The translations under genes and the position numbers were made by a program. Under the pieces are notes generated by a model that worked only from the letters and a program-made list of their open reading frames with translations, was not told the DNA's origin and did no database searches. Below, piece by piece: positions 8,490 through 16,524 of a DNA stretch of 35,140 nt. Source of the DNA: JBLYYQ01 sp048550035 (GTDB taxonomy: Bacteria > Nitrospinota_A > UBA7883 > JBLYYQ01); contig JBLYYQ010000046.1 of the NCBI GenBank assembly GCA_048550035.1, positions 1-35,140 of the forward strand. Direction: 5' to 3'. How positions within the stretch are numbered: the stretch's first letter is position 1; every line of letters starts with the position of its first letter.

Positions 8490-8873
8490 TTACTTTTTCT
8501 GTTCCTTACGTCGACCTGATCCTGAAGTCCGTTTTGGCCCTTTTCGTGTCCTAGCATTTGTCCTAGTCCGTTGACCTCTGACTGTCAATCCCTTACGATG
8601 ACGCAATCCTCGATAACAACCTATATCCATCAAGCGCTTAATATTCATCTGGGTTTCGCGCCGAAGATCGCCTTCTATCTGATACTGCTTCTCAATAATA
8701 CTTCGTAAATTATTTACATCACTATCTGTCAGATTTTTTACTCGCATGTTGGGGTCAACATTTGCTGCCTTTAATATCTTTTTAGATGTTGATAGTCCTA
8801 TCCCAAAAATATATGTTAACGCAATTTCGATCCGCTTTTGACGCGGAATATCTATTCCTCCAATACGTGCCAT
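8490..8873 (-). CDS. rpsM: 30S ribosomal protein S13
   Basis: S13 is in the head of the small subunit and contacts the P-site tRNA and bridge B1. The 127-residue product opens MARIGGIDIPRQKRIEIALTYIFGIG, has the helix-two-turn-helix region, and ends with the conserved GLRHRKGLTVRGQRTRTNARTRKG segment followed by a basic tail. It follows rpmJ by 14 bases. Confidence 0.98.
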   Translation of the reverse strand: MARIGGIDIPRQKRIEIALTYIFGIGLSTSKKILKAANVDPNMRVKNLTDSDVNNLRSIIEKQYQIEGDLRRETQMNIKRLMDIGCYRGLRHRKGLTVRGQRTRTNARTRKGPKRTSGSGRRKEQKK

Positions 8874-8887
8874 ACTAATTAATTTCC

Positions 8888-9001
8888 TTATCCTTGTCGC
8901 TGCTTATGTTTTGGGTTCTCGCATATAACACGAATGACTCCTTTGCGTTTCACTACCTTGCACTTATCGCACATAGGTTTAACCGACGCTCGTACCTTCA
9001 T
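8888..9001 (-). CDS. rpmJ: 50S ribosomal protein L36 (37 residues)
   Basis: This 37-residue gene reads MKVRASVKPMCDKCKVVKRK and ends HKQRQG. It keeps the full zinc ribbon: Cys11, Cys14, Cys27 and His32, so it is the zinc-binding (C+) form. The start ATG at 9001 lies behind an AGAGCGAGAG purine run. It is the first gene after an internal promoter in the spacer behind map and heads the alpha operon, where infA often sits between map and rpmJ. No infA is present here. Confidence 0.95.
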   Translation of the reverse strand: MKVRASVKPMCDKCKVVKRKGVIRVICENPKHKQRQG

Positions 9002-9039
9002 ATCTCTCTCGCTCTAAACTTTGCTCAATAAAACCATTG

Positions 9040-9067
9040 ATTTTAACATATATTTTTAACAATTCAA
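9040..9067 (-). promoter_or_regulatory. internal sigma-70-type promoter for the rpmJ-rplQ segment
   Basis: On the minus strand TTGAAT (9067-9062) and TAAAAT (9045-9040) are separated by 16 bases. The -10 matches consensus at 5 of 6 positions and the -35 at 4 of 6. They lie in the 71-base spacer behind map, the longest gap in the ribosomal block, and would start transcription near 9033, about 30 bases before rpmJ. This would let rpmJ-rpsM-rpsK-rpsD-rpoA-rplQ be expressed apart from the upstream genes. The short leader leaves little room for an S4-type feedback structure. Confidence 0.55.
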
Positions 9068-9072
9068 CTCTT

Positions 9073-9825
9073 TTAATTAAATTCGCTCAATATTATTGCT
9101 TCACCATCTAATAATGCCACTGAATGCTCAAAATGTGCTGACAACTTGCCATCGGTAGTCACTGCAGTCCAGTCGTCATCTAAAATTTCAATGTCGGCAA
9201 CACCCTCATTTACCATCGGTTCAATTGCAAGAACAATCCCATCCTTTAACTTCACTCCATGACCTGGTGGACCAAAATTTGGAACCTGTGGATCTTCATG
9301 AGGTGATACACCTATACCATGACCTACAAAAGATTTTACCACTGAATAGTTATGACTTTCCACATAAGATTGAATAGCATGAGAAATATCACTTAACCTG
9401 CCACCTGCTTTTATCTTACTTATCCCTTGATACAAAGATTCTCTCGTTACATTAATTAAATCTTGCGCTTTAGATGATATCTTCCCGACAGCTATTGTCT
9501 GCGCGGCATCGCCATAATAACCTTTACATTCCACTCCAAGGTCAAGACCTACAATGTCACCAGCTTGTAATTCCCGATCACTAGGAATGCCATGCACAAC
9601 CTGATCGTTGATAGCAACACATAGCGTCGCTGGAAATCCTCTATAACCCTTGAATGATGGGCGACCGTTCAGATCTAAAATAAGTTCTTCTGCCTCTTTA
9701 TCTAACTGCTTAGTAGTAACACCAGGTTTCACCAGCTGCTCTAAATGTTTGTGCGCTGCTACTACAATCTGATTTGCAACACGCAATTTTTCAATCTCCT
9801 CTGCTGTACGATAACTAATAGCCAT
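9073..9825 (-). CDS. map: methionine aminopeptidase, type I
   Basis: Removes the initiator methionine from nascent proteins using a dinuclear metal site. The 250-residue product has the type I pattern: GFPATLCVAINDQVVHGIP near 62-80, the metal ligands Asp in GLDLGVE and in YYGDAAQT, His in SFVGHGIGVSPHEDPQVPNFG, and Glu in LAIEPMVNEG and in AHFEHSVAL. Its ATG overlaps the adk stop by one base (TAATG), so translation is coupled to adk. The order secY-adk-map is standard for this part of the spc operon. Confidence 0.97.
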   Translation of the reverse strand: MAISYRTAEEIEKLRVANQIVVAAHKHLEQLVKPGVTTKQLDKEAEELILDLNGRPSFKGYRGFPATLCVAINDQVVHGIPSDRELQAGDIVGLDLGVECKGYYGDAAQTIAVGKISSKAQDLINVTRESLYQGISKIKAGGRLSDISHAIQSYVESHNYSVVKSFVGHGIGVSPHEDPQVPNFGPPGHGVKLKDGIVLAIEPMVNEGVADIEILDDDWTAVTTDGKLSAHFEHSVALLDGEAIILSEFN

Positions 9826-10472
9826 TAATCGCCTTTTATCAAAGTTTCTATCTGTTTTGTCAGCTGATCAATCGCAATAGCGCCATCAAATTTATGGTAA
9901 ATTCCTTGATCGCTATAGTAAGCATTCAAAGCATCAGATTGATCCTTATAAAGATTGTAACGCTTCTTAATGGTCTCCTCTACATCATCAGCTCGTTGGT
10001 ATAGTTTGCCTCCACAGTTATCACAAAAACCATCTTTACTTGGAGGGAGAAACTCTATATGCCACATCTGTGAACACGATTCACATATCCTACGCCCTGT
10101 AATACGCCTTACCAACTCATCTAGTTCGACATTAATATCTATTACATAATCTATCTTATCACCTTTGTTATCAAGCATTTCACTTAATACTTTAGCTTGT
10201 GTAACTGTTCTTGGAAATCCGTCTAGTAGGTAGCCTGATTTGCAATCAAAATGATCTAACCGCTCGTTGATAACATTAATAATTATACTATCTGAAACCA
10301 GTTGACCAGACTCCATGATGCTCTTGATTTCTAATCCGATCTTAGTTTTATTTGCAACCGCTACTCTTAAGATATCACCGGTTGATATTTGGGGTATATT
10401 ATAGGCAGCACAGATCTTCTTAGCTTGTGTTCCTTTGCCTGCCCCTGGTGGACCTAAAAAAATTATACGCAT
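9825..10472 (-). CDS. adk: adenylate kinase with zinc-binding LID
   Basis: Catalyses ATP + AMP = 2 ADP. The 215-residue product starts with the P-loop GPPGAGKGTQAK, has the AMP-binding STGDILR region, a DGFPRTVTQA segment, and a long LID. The LID carries two CxxC pairs (CESC at about 126-129 and CDNC near 149-152), the structural zinc site found in Gram-positive and many deltaproteobacterial enzymes but absent from the E. coli type. It follows secY by 11 bases and overlaps map by one base. Confidence 0.97.
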   Translation of the reverse strand: MRIIFLGPPGAGKGTQAKKICAAYNIPQISTGDILRVAVANKTKIGLEIKSIMESGQLVSDSIIINVINERLDHFDCKSGYLLDGFPRTVTQAKVLSEMLDNKGDKIDYVIDINVELDELVRRITGRRICESCSQMWHIEFLPPSKDGFCDNCGGKLYQRADDVEETIKKRYNLYKDQSDALNAYYSDQGIYHKFDGAIAIDQLTKQIETLIKGD

Positions 10473-10483
10473 ATTGTTGCCTC

Positions 10484-11812
10484 TTAGCCTCGCCTACTTT
10501 TAATAGTACCTTTTTTCACTAGACCATCGTAATGGCGCATCACTAGATGTGATTGAATCTGCGACATGGTATCCATCCCTACACCAACCACAATTAGCAA
10601 GCCGGTGCCACCAAAATAAAAAGGGATATTTAACTGAGTAATCAGAATATCAGGTAGCACACAAATTAATGACAAATAACACGCACCAGTAAATGTTAAG
10701 CGGGTAAGAACTTGCTCAATATAAGCAGCAGTCGGTGCACCAGGGCGGATTCCTGGGATATTTGCATTAGATTTTTTTAAGTTATCTGCAATTTCAGTTG
10801 GATTAAAAATCATCGCAGTATAGTAGTAGCAGAAAAAGAATATTGCCCCAACATAGAATATCTCATAGAACAGTCGACCAGGCTGAAGCGAACCAGATAA
10901 AGTTGAAAGCCACGATCCTGAACTATTTGACGGATCTAAGAATATCAGTAATGTTGCCGGTAGCATAATAATTGATGACGCAAAAATAGGAGGAATAACA
11001 CCAGCTGTATTCACCTTCAATGGAAGATGACTACTTGTGCCGCCTAACATCTTACGACCCATCATACGTTTGGCATAATTGATTGTCAATCGTCGCTGGG
11101 CTGACTCCATAAAGACTATTGCACCTAACACAAAACACATAAATACAATTAGAGCAAGAATTATGATTAGATTTATCTGACCAATTGAAACAAGTTCAAA
11201 TGTTTGGAAAATAGCAGATGGAATATCGGCAACAATTCCTGCAAAAATAATTAAGGAAATCCCATTTCCTATACCTCGCTCTGTTATCTGCTCGCCTAAC
11301 CACATCAAAAATGATGTTCCTGCCACTACTGTTATTACTGTCATTAAACGAAATGACCATCCAGGTTCTGATACTGCTCCAACACCACCTGGCGACTGCA
11401 ACGACTCTAGCCAAAATGATATCCCCATCCCTTGGATTGTTGCTAATATAATCGTACCGTAACGAGTGATCTGAGTGATCTGCTTGCGACCTCGCTCACC
11501 CTCCTTCTTTAGCTTTTCTAAGTATGGAATGACTGTTGTCATTAGCTGCAGGATAATAGAGCTTGAAATGTAAGGCATAATCCCAAGTGCAAATATTGTC
11601 GCTTGCGAAAAGTTTGATCCAGTAAACATATCAAAGAACTCAAACATCGTGCCTGACATATTCTGAAAAAAATCAGCTAGCGCCACCTTGTTTACACCAG
11701 GAAGCGGGATATGAGATCCAATCCTAAACACTATTAGCATCGCTAAAGTAAATAAAATACGATTCTTTAGCTCTGGAATCTTTGCTATACCTGCTAAACT
11801 TTGACCGATCAT
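10484..11812 (-). CDS. secY: preprotein translocase subunit SecY
   Basis: The channel-forming subunit of the SecYEG translocon. At 442 residues with ten hydrophobic segments it has normal length. Typical features are RIGSHIPLPGVN near residue 30, the FALGIMPYISSSIILQLMTTVIPYLEKL helix 2 region, GIGNGISLIIFAGI, MMGRKMLGG, and a C-terminal GMDTMSQIQSHLVMRHYDG segment. Its ATG overlaps the rplO stop by four bases (ATGA), so translation is coupled. Confidence 0.98.
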   Translation of the reverse strand: MIGQSLAGIAKIPELKNRILFTLAMLIVFRIGSHIPLPGVNKVALADFFQNMSGTMFEFFDMFTGSNFSQATIFALGIMPYISSSIILQLMTTVIPYLEKLKKEGERGRKQITQITRYGTIILATIQGMGISFWLESLQSPGGVGAVSEPGWSFRLMTVITVVAGTSFLMWLGEQITERGIGNGISLIIFAGIVADIPSAIFQTFELVSIGQINLIIILALIVFMCFVLGAIVFMESAQRRLTINYAKRMMGRKMLGGTSSHLPLKVNTAGVIPPIFASSIIMLPATLLIFLDPSNSSGSWLSTLSGSLQPGRLFYEIFYVGAIFFFCYYYTAMIFNPTEIADNLKKSNANIPGIRPGAPTAAYIEQVLTRLTFTGACYLSLICVLPDILITQLNIPFYFGGTGLLIVVGVGMDTMSQIQSHLVMRHYDGLVKKGTIKSRRG

Positions 11813-12258
11813 TTGCGTACAACTTTGACTTGGCCGCCGGCAGCTACTATCTTTTCTTCGGCTTGTTTGCTAAATTTATTTGCAGTTACTATTAATGCTA
11901 CTTTAATATCGCCTTCACCTAGAATCTTGATCTTTCGACGTGACCTGACCAAATTCTTTTTTATCATAAGCTCCGGAGTCACTTCGTTACTTTCCATCTC
12001 AAGAGTCGCAAGTTTTCCTATATTAACTATTTCATACTCCTCACGGAAAATATTAGTAAACCCAAACTTTGGCAGACGCCTTGCTAATGGAGTTTGTCCA
12101 CCTTCAAATCCCCGTTTCCTAGCAGCTCCTGCTCTTGAGTTTTGACCGTTGTGACCTGTACCACATGTCTTGCCATGACCGCTCCCTGTACCTCGTCCGA
12201 CCCGCTTGCGAGAGCGCTTCGAGCCTTTAGCTGGGCTAAGCTTACTTAGTAGTTCCAT
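11809..12258 (-). CDS. rplO: 50S ribosomal protein L15
   Basis: L15 is a late-assembling large-subunit protein. The 149-residue product has the Gly-rich N-terminal region (KRVGRGTGSGHGKTCGTGHNGQ), GFEGGQTPLARRLPKFGF, and a C-terminal domain ending in a VAAGGQVKVV segment. It begins only 4 bases after the rpsE stop, where rpmD (L30) sits in most bacteria; there is no room for rpmD here. Confidence 0.97.
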   Translation of the reverse strand: MELLSKLSPAKGSKRSRKRVGRGTGSGHGKTCGTGHNGQNSRAGAARKRGFEGGQTPLARRLPKFGFTNIFREEYEIVNIGKLATLEMESNEVTPELMIKKNLVRSRRKIKILGEGDIKVALIVTANKFSKQAEEKIVAAGGQVKVVRK

Positions 12259-12262
12259 ATTT

Positions 12263-12790
12263 CTAACTTTCTCTTGCTCGAATTATCTGTTCTGGATCTT
12301 TTAAATGTTTGAGCGCGTCCATAGTAGCAAGTGCCAAATTATTCGGATTTGAAGAACCTAATGATTTAGTTAATATATCCTGCACACCAACAGCTTCCAT
12401 TATAGATCGAACGGCTCCTCCTGCTATGACACCTGTACCTTGTGAGGCAGGCTTCATTAATAACCGTCCAGCTCCAAAATGACCAATCATCTCATGAGGG
12501 ATTGTTCCACCACGAAGATAAACTTCAATCATCTCCTTCTTTGCTACCACGATTGCTTTACGAATTGCTTCTGGAACCTCATTTGCCTTGCCGGTTCCAA
12601 GACCTACTTTCCCTGCCCTGTCACCAACAACAACCAACGCTGTAAATGAAAACCGACGTCCTCCCTTTACTACTTTCGCAACTCGATTTACAAAGATGAC
12701 TTTATCTAACAACTCATTTTCACGCGAATCTTCTTGCTCGCTTGGTTTTGCACGACGGGGCTGACGACGATTACTATCACTATTTTTCAA
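12263..12790 (-). CDS. rpsE: 30S ribosomal protein S5, TTG start
   Basis: S5 helps accuracy and the mRNA helicase function at the entry channel. The 175-residue product has a charged N-terminal extension of about 27 residues, then ELLDKVIFVNRVAKVVKGGRRFSF, the GKANEVPEAIRKA helix and the KPASQGTGVIAGG region of the C-terminal domain. The start codon is TTG at 12790, overlapping the rplR TGA stop, with an AAAGGG ribosome site before it, so translation is coupled to rplR. The next gene is rplO rather than rpmD. Confidence 0.96.
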   Translation of the reverse strand: MKNSDSNRRQPRRAKPSEQEDSRENELLDKVIFVNRVAKVVKGGRRFSFTALVVVGDRAGKVGLGTGKANEVPEAIRKAIVVAKKEMIEVYLRGGTIPHEMIGHFGAGRLLMKPASQGTGVIAGGAVRSIMEAVGVQDILTKSLGSSNPNNLALATMDALKHLKDPEQIIRARES

Positions 12791-13149
12791 AGTAGCAACC
12801 CTTTCTCTCGGATTGCTGTTGCAACCTCCTTAACTTTGCCATGATATCTCCTTGAACCACGATCAAACACTAATTCTTTTAAGCCTAACTTTAATGCTTC
12901 TTCACCTACAGTAGAACCAACCTGCTTTGCAGACTCTAAATTATTACCAGTCAATTTGCTACTTTTCACTCCGGTTGCAACATAAGCTAGAGTTGAACCT
13001 TTGTCATCGTTTACAAGCTGAACTATAATATTCTTATTAGTAAATCTAACAGAAACACGTGGACGATCGGCAGAACCTGAAATCTTCCTTCGAACCCGTG
13101 CTCGCCTAGCCATTAGAGCTTTTGCTCTTACTCCTAATTTTCGTTTCAT
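12787..13149 (-). CDS. rplR: 50S ribosomal protein L18
   Basis: L18 binds 5S rRNA in the central protuberance. The 120-residue product shows RRARVRRKISGSADRPRVSV, an AKQVGSTVGEEALKLGL helix, and the terminal FDRGSRRYHGKVKEVATAIREKGLLL region, all standard. It lies between rplF and rpsE and overlaps rpsE at the stop codon. Confidence 0.98.
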   Translation of the reverse strand: MKRKLGVRAKALMARRARVRRKISGSADRPRVSVRFTNKNIIVQLVNDDKGSTLAYVATGVKSSKLTGNNLESAKQVGSTVGEEALKLGLKELVFDRGSRRYHGKVKEVATAIREKGLLL

Positions 13150-13165
13150 AAAATTTTATTCTACT

Positions 13166-13708
13166 CTATTTCTTAGCGGCAGCTTTACCTGCCTTACGCC
13201 TGATTCGCTCTGTTGAAAATCTTATACCCTTACCCTTATACGGCTCTGGAGGACGTAGATTCCTTATGTTTGCTGCTATCTGTCCTATCTTTTCCTTATC
13301 AATACCTTTGACAATAAGCTCAGTTGGCTTTATCACTTCAAACTCTACTCCATCAGGAGGGTTCATCATTATTGGATGACTATAACCTAACAAAAACTCA
13401 AGCCCTTTCCCTTTTTGAGCACAACGATAACCAACACCTTCTATAAGTAATCGTTTGGAGAATCCTTCCGTCACACCTTGAACCATATTAGCTAACAGTG
13501 CTCGGGTTAAACCATGCAGGGCCTTGTTCTTATTGGAATCATCGGGGCGCTTAACTATCACCTGCGAATCCTTTAGATTAATCGATATCTTATGATGAAA
13601 TTCACGGGTGATCTCTCCTAGCTTACCCTTAACTGTAACATCATTTTGCTTGATATCAACTATCACGCCTGTAGGCAAATCAACTGGCTTCTTTCCTATC
13701 CTAGACAT
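13166..13708 (-). CDS. rplF: 50S ribosomal protein L6
   Basis: L6 lies near the sarcin-ricin loop and the factor-binding site. The 180-residue product opens MSRIGKKPVDLPTGV and carries the two duplicated L6 domains, the second with VEGVGYR-like (IEGVGYRCAQKGKGLEFLLGYSH) and GIDKEKIGQIAANIRNLRPPEPYKGKGI signatures. It is 9 bases after rpsH. Confidence 0.98.
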   Translation of the reverse strand: MSRIGKKPVDLPTGVIVDIKQNDVTVKGKLGEITREFHHKISINLKDSQVIVKRPDDSNKNKALHGLTRALLANMVQGVTEGFSKRLLIEGVGYRCAQKGKGLEFLLGYSHPIMMNPPDGVEFEVIKPTELIVKGIDKEKIGQIAANIRNLRPPEPYKGKGIRFSTERIRRKAGKAAAKK

Positions 13709-13717
13709 TTTTCCTTA

Positions 13718-14116
13718 TCACCAGATATAACAGAGAATCTCGCCGCCAACTTTATGCAGCCTTGCTTCTTTATCCGAAAGAATCCCTTTACTTGTTGACA
13801 TAATCGCTACCCCTAGACCACTAAAAACTGATGGAATATCTTTACTCTTTTTATAGACACGCAGTCCAGGTCTCGATACTCGCTTCAAACCGTAAATTGC
13901 AGGTTTCCCTTTATAATACTTCAACCCAATTTCAATGTTGTGACGATTCAGACTTGATCGGACAATTTTGAAATTTTCTACAAAACCTTCTTCTTTTAGT
14001 AATGCCGCAATTTCCCCTTTTATAACAGAATGTGGGATAACCACTCGCTTATGATTCATTGCAATCGCATTTCTAATCCTAGTAAGCATATCTGCTAACG
14101 GATCGCTCATACTCAT
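13718..14116 (-). CDS. rpsH: 30S ribosomal protein S8
   Basis: S8 binds the central domain of 16S rRNA; in E. coli it is the repressor of the spc operon. The 132-residue product has DPLADMLTRIRNA near the start and ends with STSKGILSDKEARLHKVGGEILCYIW, the conserved RNA-binding C-terminus. Of two close ATGs (residues 1 and 3), the first has an AGGAAG ribosome site at about 8 bases and is kept. Confidence 0.98.
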   Translation of the reverse strand: MSMSDPLADMLTRIRNAIAMNHKRVVIPHSVIKGEIAALLKEEGFVENFKIVRSSLNRHNIEIGLKYYKGKPAIYGLKRVSRPGLRVYKKSKDIPSVFSGLGVAIMSTSKGILSDKEARLHKVGGEILCYIW

Positions 14117-14135
14117 TAGTTTTTCTTCCTCTTCA

Positions 14136-14321
14136 TTACCAGCTGCTCTTTGTTACGCCCGGAATCCTACCTTCCAACGAAAGGCGTCTAAAACAGATCC
14201 TGCACAATTCAAATTTTCTTAAAAAACCTCGCGGTCGACCACAAATCTTGCAGCGACTGTAGCTACGTACCTTAAACTTAGGACGCCTCTGCTGCTTGGC
14301 GATCATCGATTTCTTCGCCAC
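14136..14321 (-). CDS. rpsN: 30S ribosomal protein S14, zinc-binding short type
   Basis: The 61-residue product is the short, zinc-binding form (type Z): CKICGRPRGFLRKFELCRIC gives two CxxC pairs. It is a small-subunit head protein. The E. coli form is about 100 residues and lacks these cysteines. It lies in its normal place between rplE and rpsH. Confidence 0.97.
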   Translation of the reverse strand: MAKKSMIAKQQRRPKFKVRSYSRCKICGRPRGFLRKFELCRICFRRLSLEGRIPGVTKSSW

Positions 14322-14334
14322 CTTGATCTCTCCT

Positions 14335-14874
14335 TTAGTTCCTAAACGGCATCCCTAACGCCTTCAAGAGACTATGACCCTCTTTGTCGCTTGATGCCGT
14401 TGTGACTATCGTTATGTTAAAGCCTTTAATCTTCTCTATCTTATCGTAATCTACCTCAGGGAAAATTAAGCTCTCCTTAACCCCTAATGTATAATTACCA
14501 GATCCATCAAACGCATTTGGGGATATCCCTTTGAAATCTCTTATTCGTGGAATTGCTGACACTATTAGTCGCTCTAAAAACTCATACATCATATTGCCAC
14601 GCAATGTCACCATAACTCCTATCGAAACATCTTCGCGTAAGTTGAAATTACTTATCGCATTCTTAGCTTTAGTCACTATCGGCTTCTGTCCTGATATACG
14701 GGTGAGTGTATAAATCCCGACATCTACTATCTTAGGATTCTGAGTTGCCTCACCTAGCCCCATATTTATCACGATCTTTGAAAGCTTTGGCATCTGCATC
14801 ACATTTTTATAGCCATTTGCTTTCATCAAGGCCGGAATCACTTCCTTCTTATATTTCTTGCTTAATGTTGCCAT
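14335..14874 (-). CDS. rplE: 50S ribosomal protein L5
   Basis: L5 binds 5S rRNA and contacts the small subunit through bridge B1b. The 179-residue product has the KIVINMGLGEATQNPK segment, ITGQKP-like ISGQKPIVTKAKNAISNFNLRE, VSAIPRIRDFKGI, and the C-terminal SLLKALGMPF. Its ATG directly follows the rplX stop with no spacer. Confidence 0.98.
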   Translation of the reverse strand: MATLSKKYKKEVIPALMKANGYKNVMQMPKLSKIVINMGLGEATQNPKIVDVGIYTLTRISGQKPIVTKAKNAISNFNLREDVSIGVMVTLRGNMMYEFLERLIVSAIPRIRDFKGISPNAFDGSGNYTLGVKESLIFPEVDYDKIEKIKGFNITIVTTASSDKEGHSLLKALGMPFRN

Positions 14875-15192
14875 CTATCCAACCTTAACCACTTCTGAGC
14901 ATTTCGCACATATTCGTACTTTGCTACTATCTTCTAATCTCTTATACTGAACTCTTGTTGGCTTGTCGCACTGAGGACAGATTAACATTACCTTCGAGAC
15001 ATCTATTTTCGCCTCTTTCTCAATTATACCACCTTGACGATTATCTTGCGTTGGTCGTTGATGGCGCTTCACTACGTTAACCTTCTCTACTATGATCATT
15101 CCCTCTTTTGGCATCGACTCTAGTACCCTACCTGTTTTACCTTTGCTTGCCCCATAAATAACTTTGACCATATCATCTCTTCTTATCTTCAT
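14875..15192 (-). CDS. rplX: 50S ribosomal protein L24 with two CxxC pairs
   Basis: L24 is an assembly-initiator protein of the large subunit. An upstream ATG at 15240 would add 16 residues inside rplN. The better start is the ATG at 15192, which shares one base with the rplN TGA stop and gives MKIRRDDMVKVIYGASKGKTG, the normal KOW-motif start, in a 105-residue protein. The C-terminal half carries CPQC and CAKC pairs (about residues 73-76 and 95-98), a zinc-ribbon-like feature found in many but not all bacterial L24 proteins. Confidence 0.95.
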   Translation of the reverse strand: MKIRRDDMVKVIYGASKGKTGRVLESMPKEGMIIVEKVNVVKRHQRPTQDNRQGGIIEKEAKIDVSKVMLICPQCDKPTRVQYKRLEDSSKVRICAKCSEVVKVG

Positions 15193-15560
15193 CAGAGCAC
15201 CTCCGGTGCTAATGATACGATCTTCATAAATTTCTTCCACCTTAATTCACGCCCAACAGGACCAAAAATCCTTGTTCCTATCATCTCTTTTTGATCATCA
15301 AGAATTACTGCCGCATTATCTCCGAATCGCACATATGTACCATTCGCACGCCTGATTTCTTTCTTTATCCTCACTACAACCGCATTATGAACCTTCCCTT
15401 TTTTTACTGTTCCATGCGGTACTGCCTCACTTACAGCAACTTTGACAAGGTCTCCTATTGTCGCATATCGACTGGTCGATCCACCTAAAACCCTAATGCA
15501 GGTCACTTTCTTGGCTCCCGAATTGTCTGCGACATCTAAAACTGTATTTAACTGAATCAT
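15192..15560 (-). CDS. rplN: 50S ribosomal protein L14
   Basis: L14 lies at the subunit interface. The 122-residue product opens MIQLNTVLDVADNSGAKKVTCIRVLGG, contains AVVVRIKKEIRRANGTYVRFGDNAAVIL, and ends in the conserved GTRIFGPVGRELR region. The stop codon overlaps the rplX start by one base. Confidence 0.98.
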   Translation of the reverse strand: MIQLNTVLDVADNSGAKKVTCIRVLGGSTSRYATIGDLVKVAVSEAVPHGTVKKGKVHNAVVVRIKKEIRRANGTYVRFGDNAAVILDDQKEMIGTRIFGPVGRELRWKKFMKIVSLAPEVL

Positions 15561-15571
15561 AATATTCTATT

Positions 15572-15862
15572 TTACCTTGCCGAACGCTCTAACACTTCTA
15601 GTAATTCCCATCGCTTAAGCTTCGAAAGTGGACGTGTCTCACCTATCTTAACCTTATCTCCTATCCCCAACTCATTACTCTCGTCATGGATATGGTACTT
15701 CTTGGTTCTAGAGATAATTTTCTTAAACATTTTATGTGTCGTCATACGTTTGACTGCCACTACGGCACTCTTATTCATCTTGTTGGAAACTACCACCCCA
15801 ACTCTATGCTTCCGATTTTTCACACTCTCCTTCAAGCTGCTATTAGTTTGATCTTCAACCAT
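15572..15862 (-). CDS. rpsQ: 30S ribosomal protein S17 with N-terminal extension
   Basis: S17 is a primary 16S rRNA binder. The conserved part starts at about residue 15 (NRKHRVGVVVSNKMNKSAVV) and runs through RTKKYHIHDE and GDKVKIGETRPLSKLKRWELLEVLE. About 14 polar residues precede it. The ATG at 15862 is 5 bases after the rpmC stop and is the only sensible start in this tight spacing, so the extension is probably real. Total 96 residues against about 85 in E. coli. Confidence 0.97.
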   Translation of the reverse strand: MVEDQTNSSLKESVKNRKHRVGVVVSNKMNKSAVVAVKRMTTHKMFKKIISRTKKYHIHDESNELGIGDKVKIGETRPLSKLKRWELLEVLERSAR

Positions 15863-15867
15863 ATCCT

Positions 15868-16074
15868 CTAGCTTACCTCTTCCTTTCCTGCTCGTTTGCT
15901 AGTTAATATTGTTAGCCCTCGTGCAATTGTTCGACGGATCTTCCGTATCTCCATAGGACTCTCTAACTGCGATGTTGCATGACGAAAACGTAGCTTCATA
16001 TACTCTTTCTTAAGATCAGACAGACGGCTCATCAACTCCTCCTCTGAAAAATCTCGTAACTTATCTGCCTTCAT
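15868..16074 (-). CDS. rpmC: 50S ribosomal protein L29
   Basis: L29 lies near the exit tunnel. The 68-residue helical hairpin shows the expected KADKLRDFSEEELMSRLSDL start, LRFRHATSQLESPMEIRKIRRTIAR and a basic end. Its ATG overlaps the rplP stop by four bases (ATGA). Confidence 0.97.
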   Translation of the reverse strand: MKADKLRDFSEEELMSRLSDLKKEYMKLRFRHATSQLESPMEIRKIRRTIARGLTILTSKRAGKEEVS

Positions 16075-16496
16075 CTTGCAAACCTTCTTTCAACCTTCGC
16101 TAAAATCCTCGTCTTAACTGACAACTTATGTGAAGCTCGTAGTAAAGCATGCTTTGCAGTTTCAATATCTACTCCGTCTAATTCAAACAATACTCTACCC
16201 TTCTTTACTCTAGCAACCCAAACCTCAGGTGTCCCTTTACCTTTTCCCATCCTGACTTCTAACGGTTTCTTCGTTAATGGCTTGTCTGGAAATATTCGAA
16301 TCCAAACCTTCCCGCCTCGCTTGATACCTCTCGATATCGCAACACGAGCTGCCTCTATCTGGCGTGCTGTAATCCAGCCAGGATCTAGTGTCTGTAGCGC
16401 ATATGCTCCAAAACTTATATTCGAACCACGCCACGCTGTTCCTCGACTACGTCCTTTCTGACGCTTTCGGTATTTAACCTTCTTAGGCATTAACAT
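16071..16496 (-). CDS. rplP: 50S ribosomal protein L16
   Basis: L16 organises the tRNA-binding region of the large subunit. The 141-residue product opens MLMPKKVKYRKRQKGRSRG, the family start, and contains GAYALQTLDPGWITARQIEAARVA and VRMGKGKGTPEVWVARVKKGRVLFELDGV. A second ATG at residue 3 is possible, but the longer form matches the MLxPK start of other L16 proteins. It overlaps rpmC by four bases. Confidence 0.98.
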   Translation of the reverse strand: MLMPKKVKYRKRQKGRSRGTAWRGSNISFGAYALQTLDPGWITARQIEAARVAISRGIKRGGKVWIRIFPDKPLTKKPLEVRMGKGKGTPEVWVARVKKGRVLFELDGVDIETAKHALLRASHKLSVKTRILAKVERRFAR

Positions 16497-16524
16497 GTTT
16501 GTATCTCTTGCTAAATAATTCTAT

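Noticed and set aside
11801..12145. 114-residue plus-strand ORF opposite rplO
   Set aside because: Antisense shadow of a conserved ribosomal gene.
15193..15240. Longer rplX start at ATG 15240
   Set aside because: Adds 16 residues inside rplN; the internal ATG matches the family start and overlaps the rplN stop.
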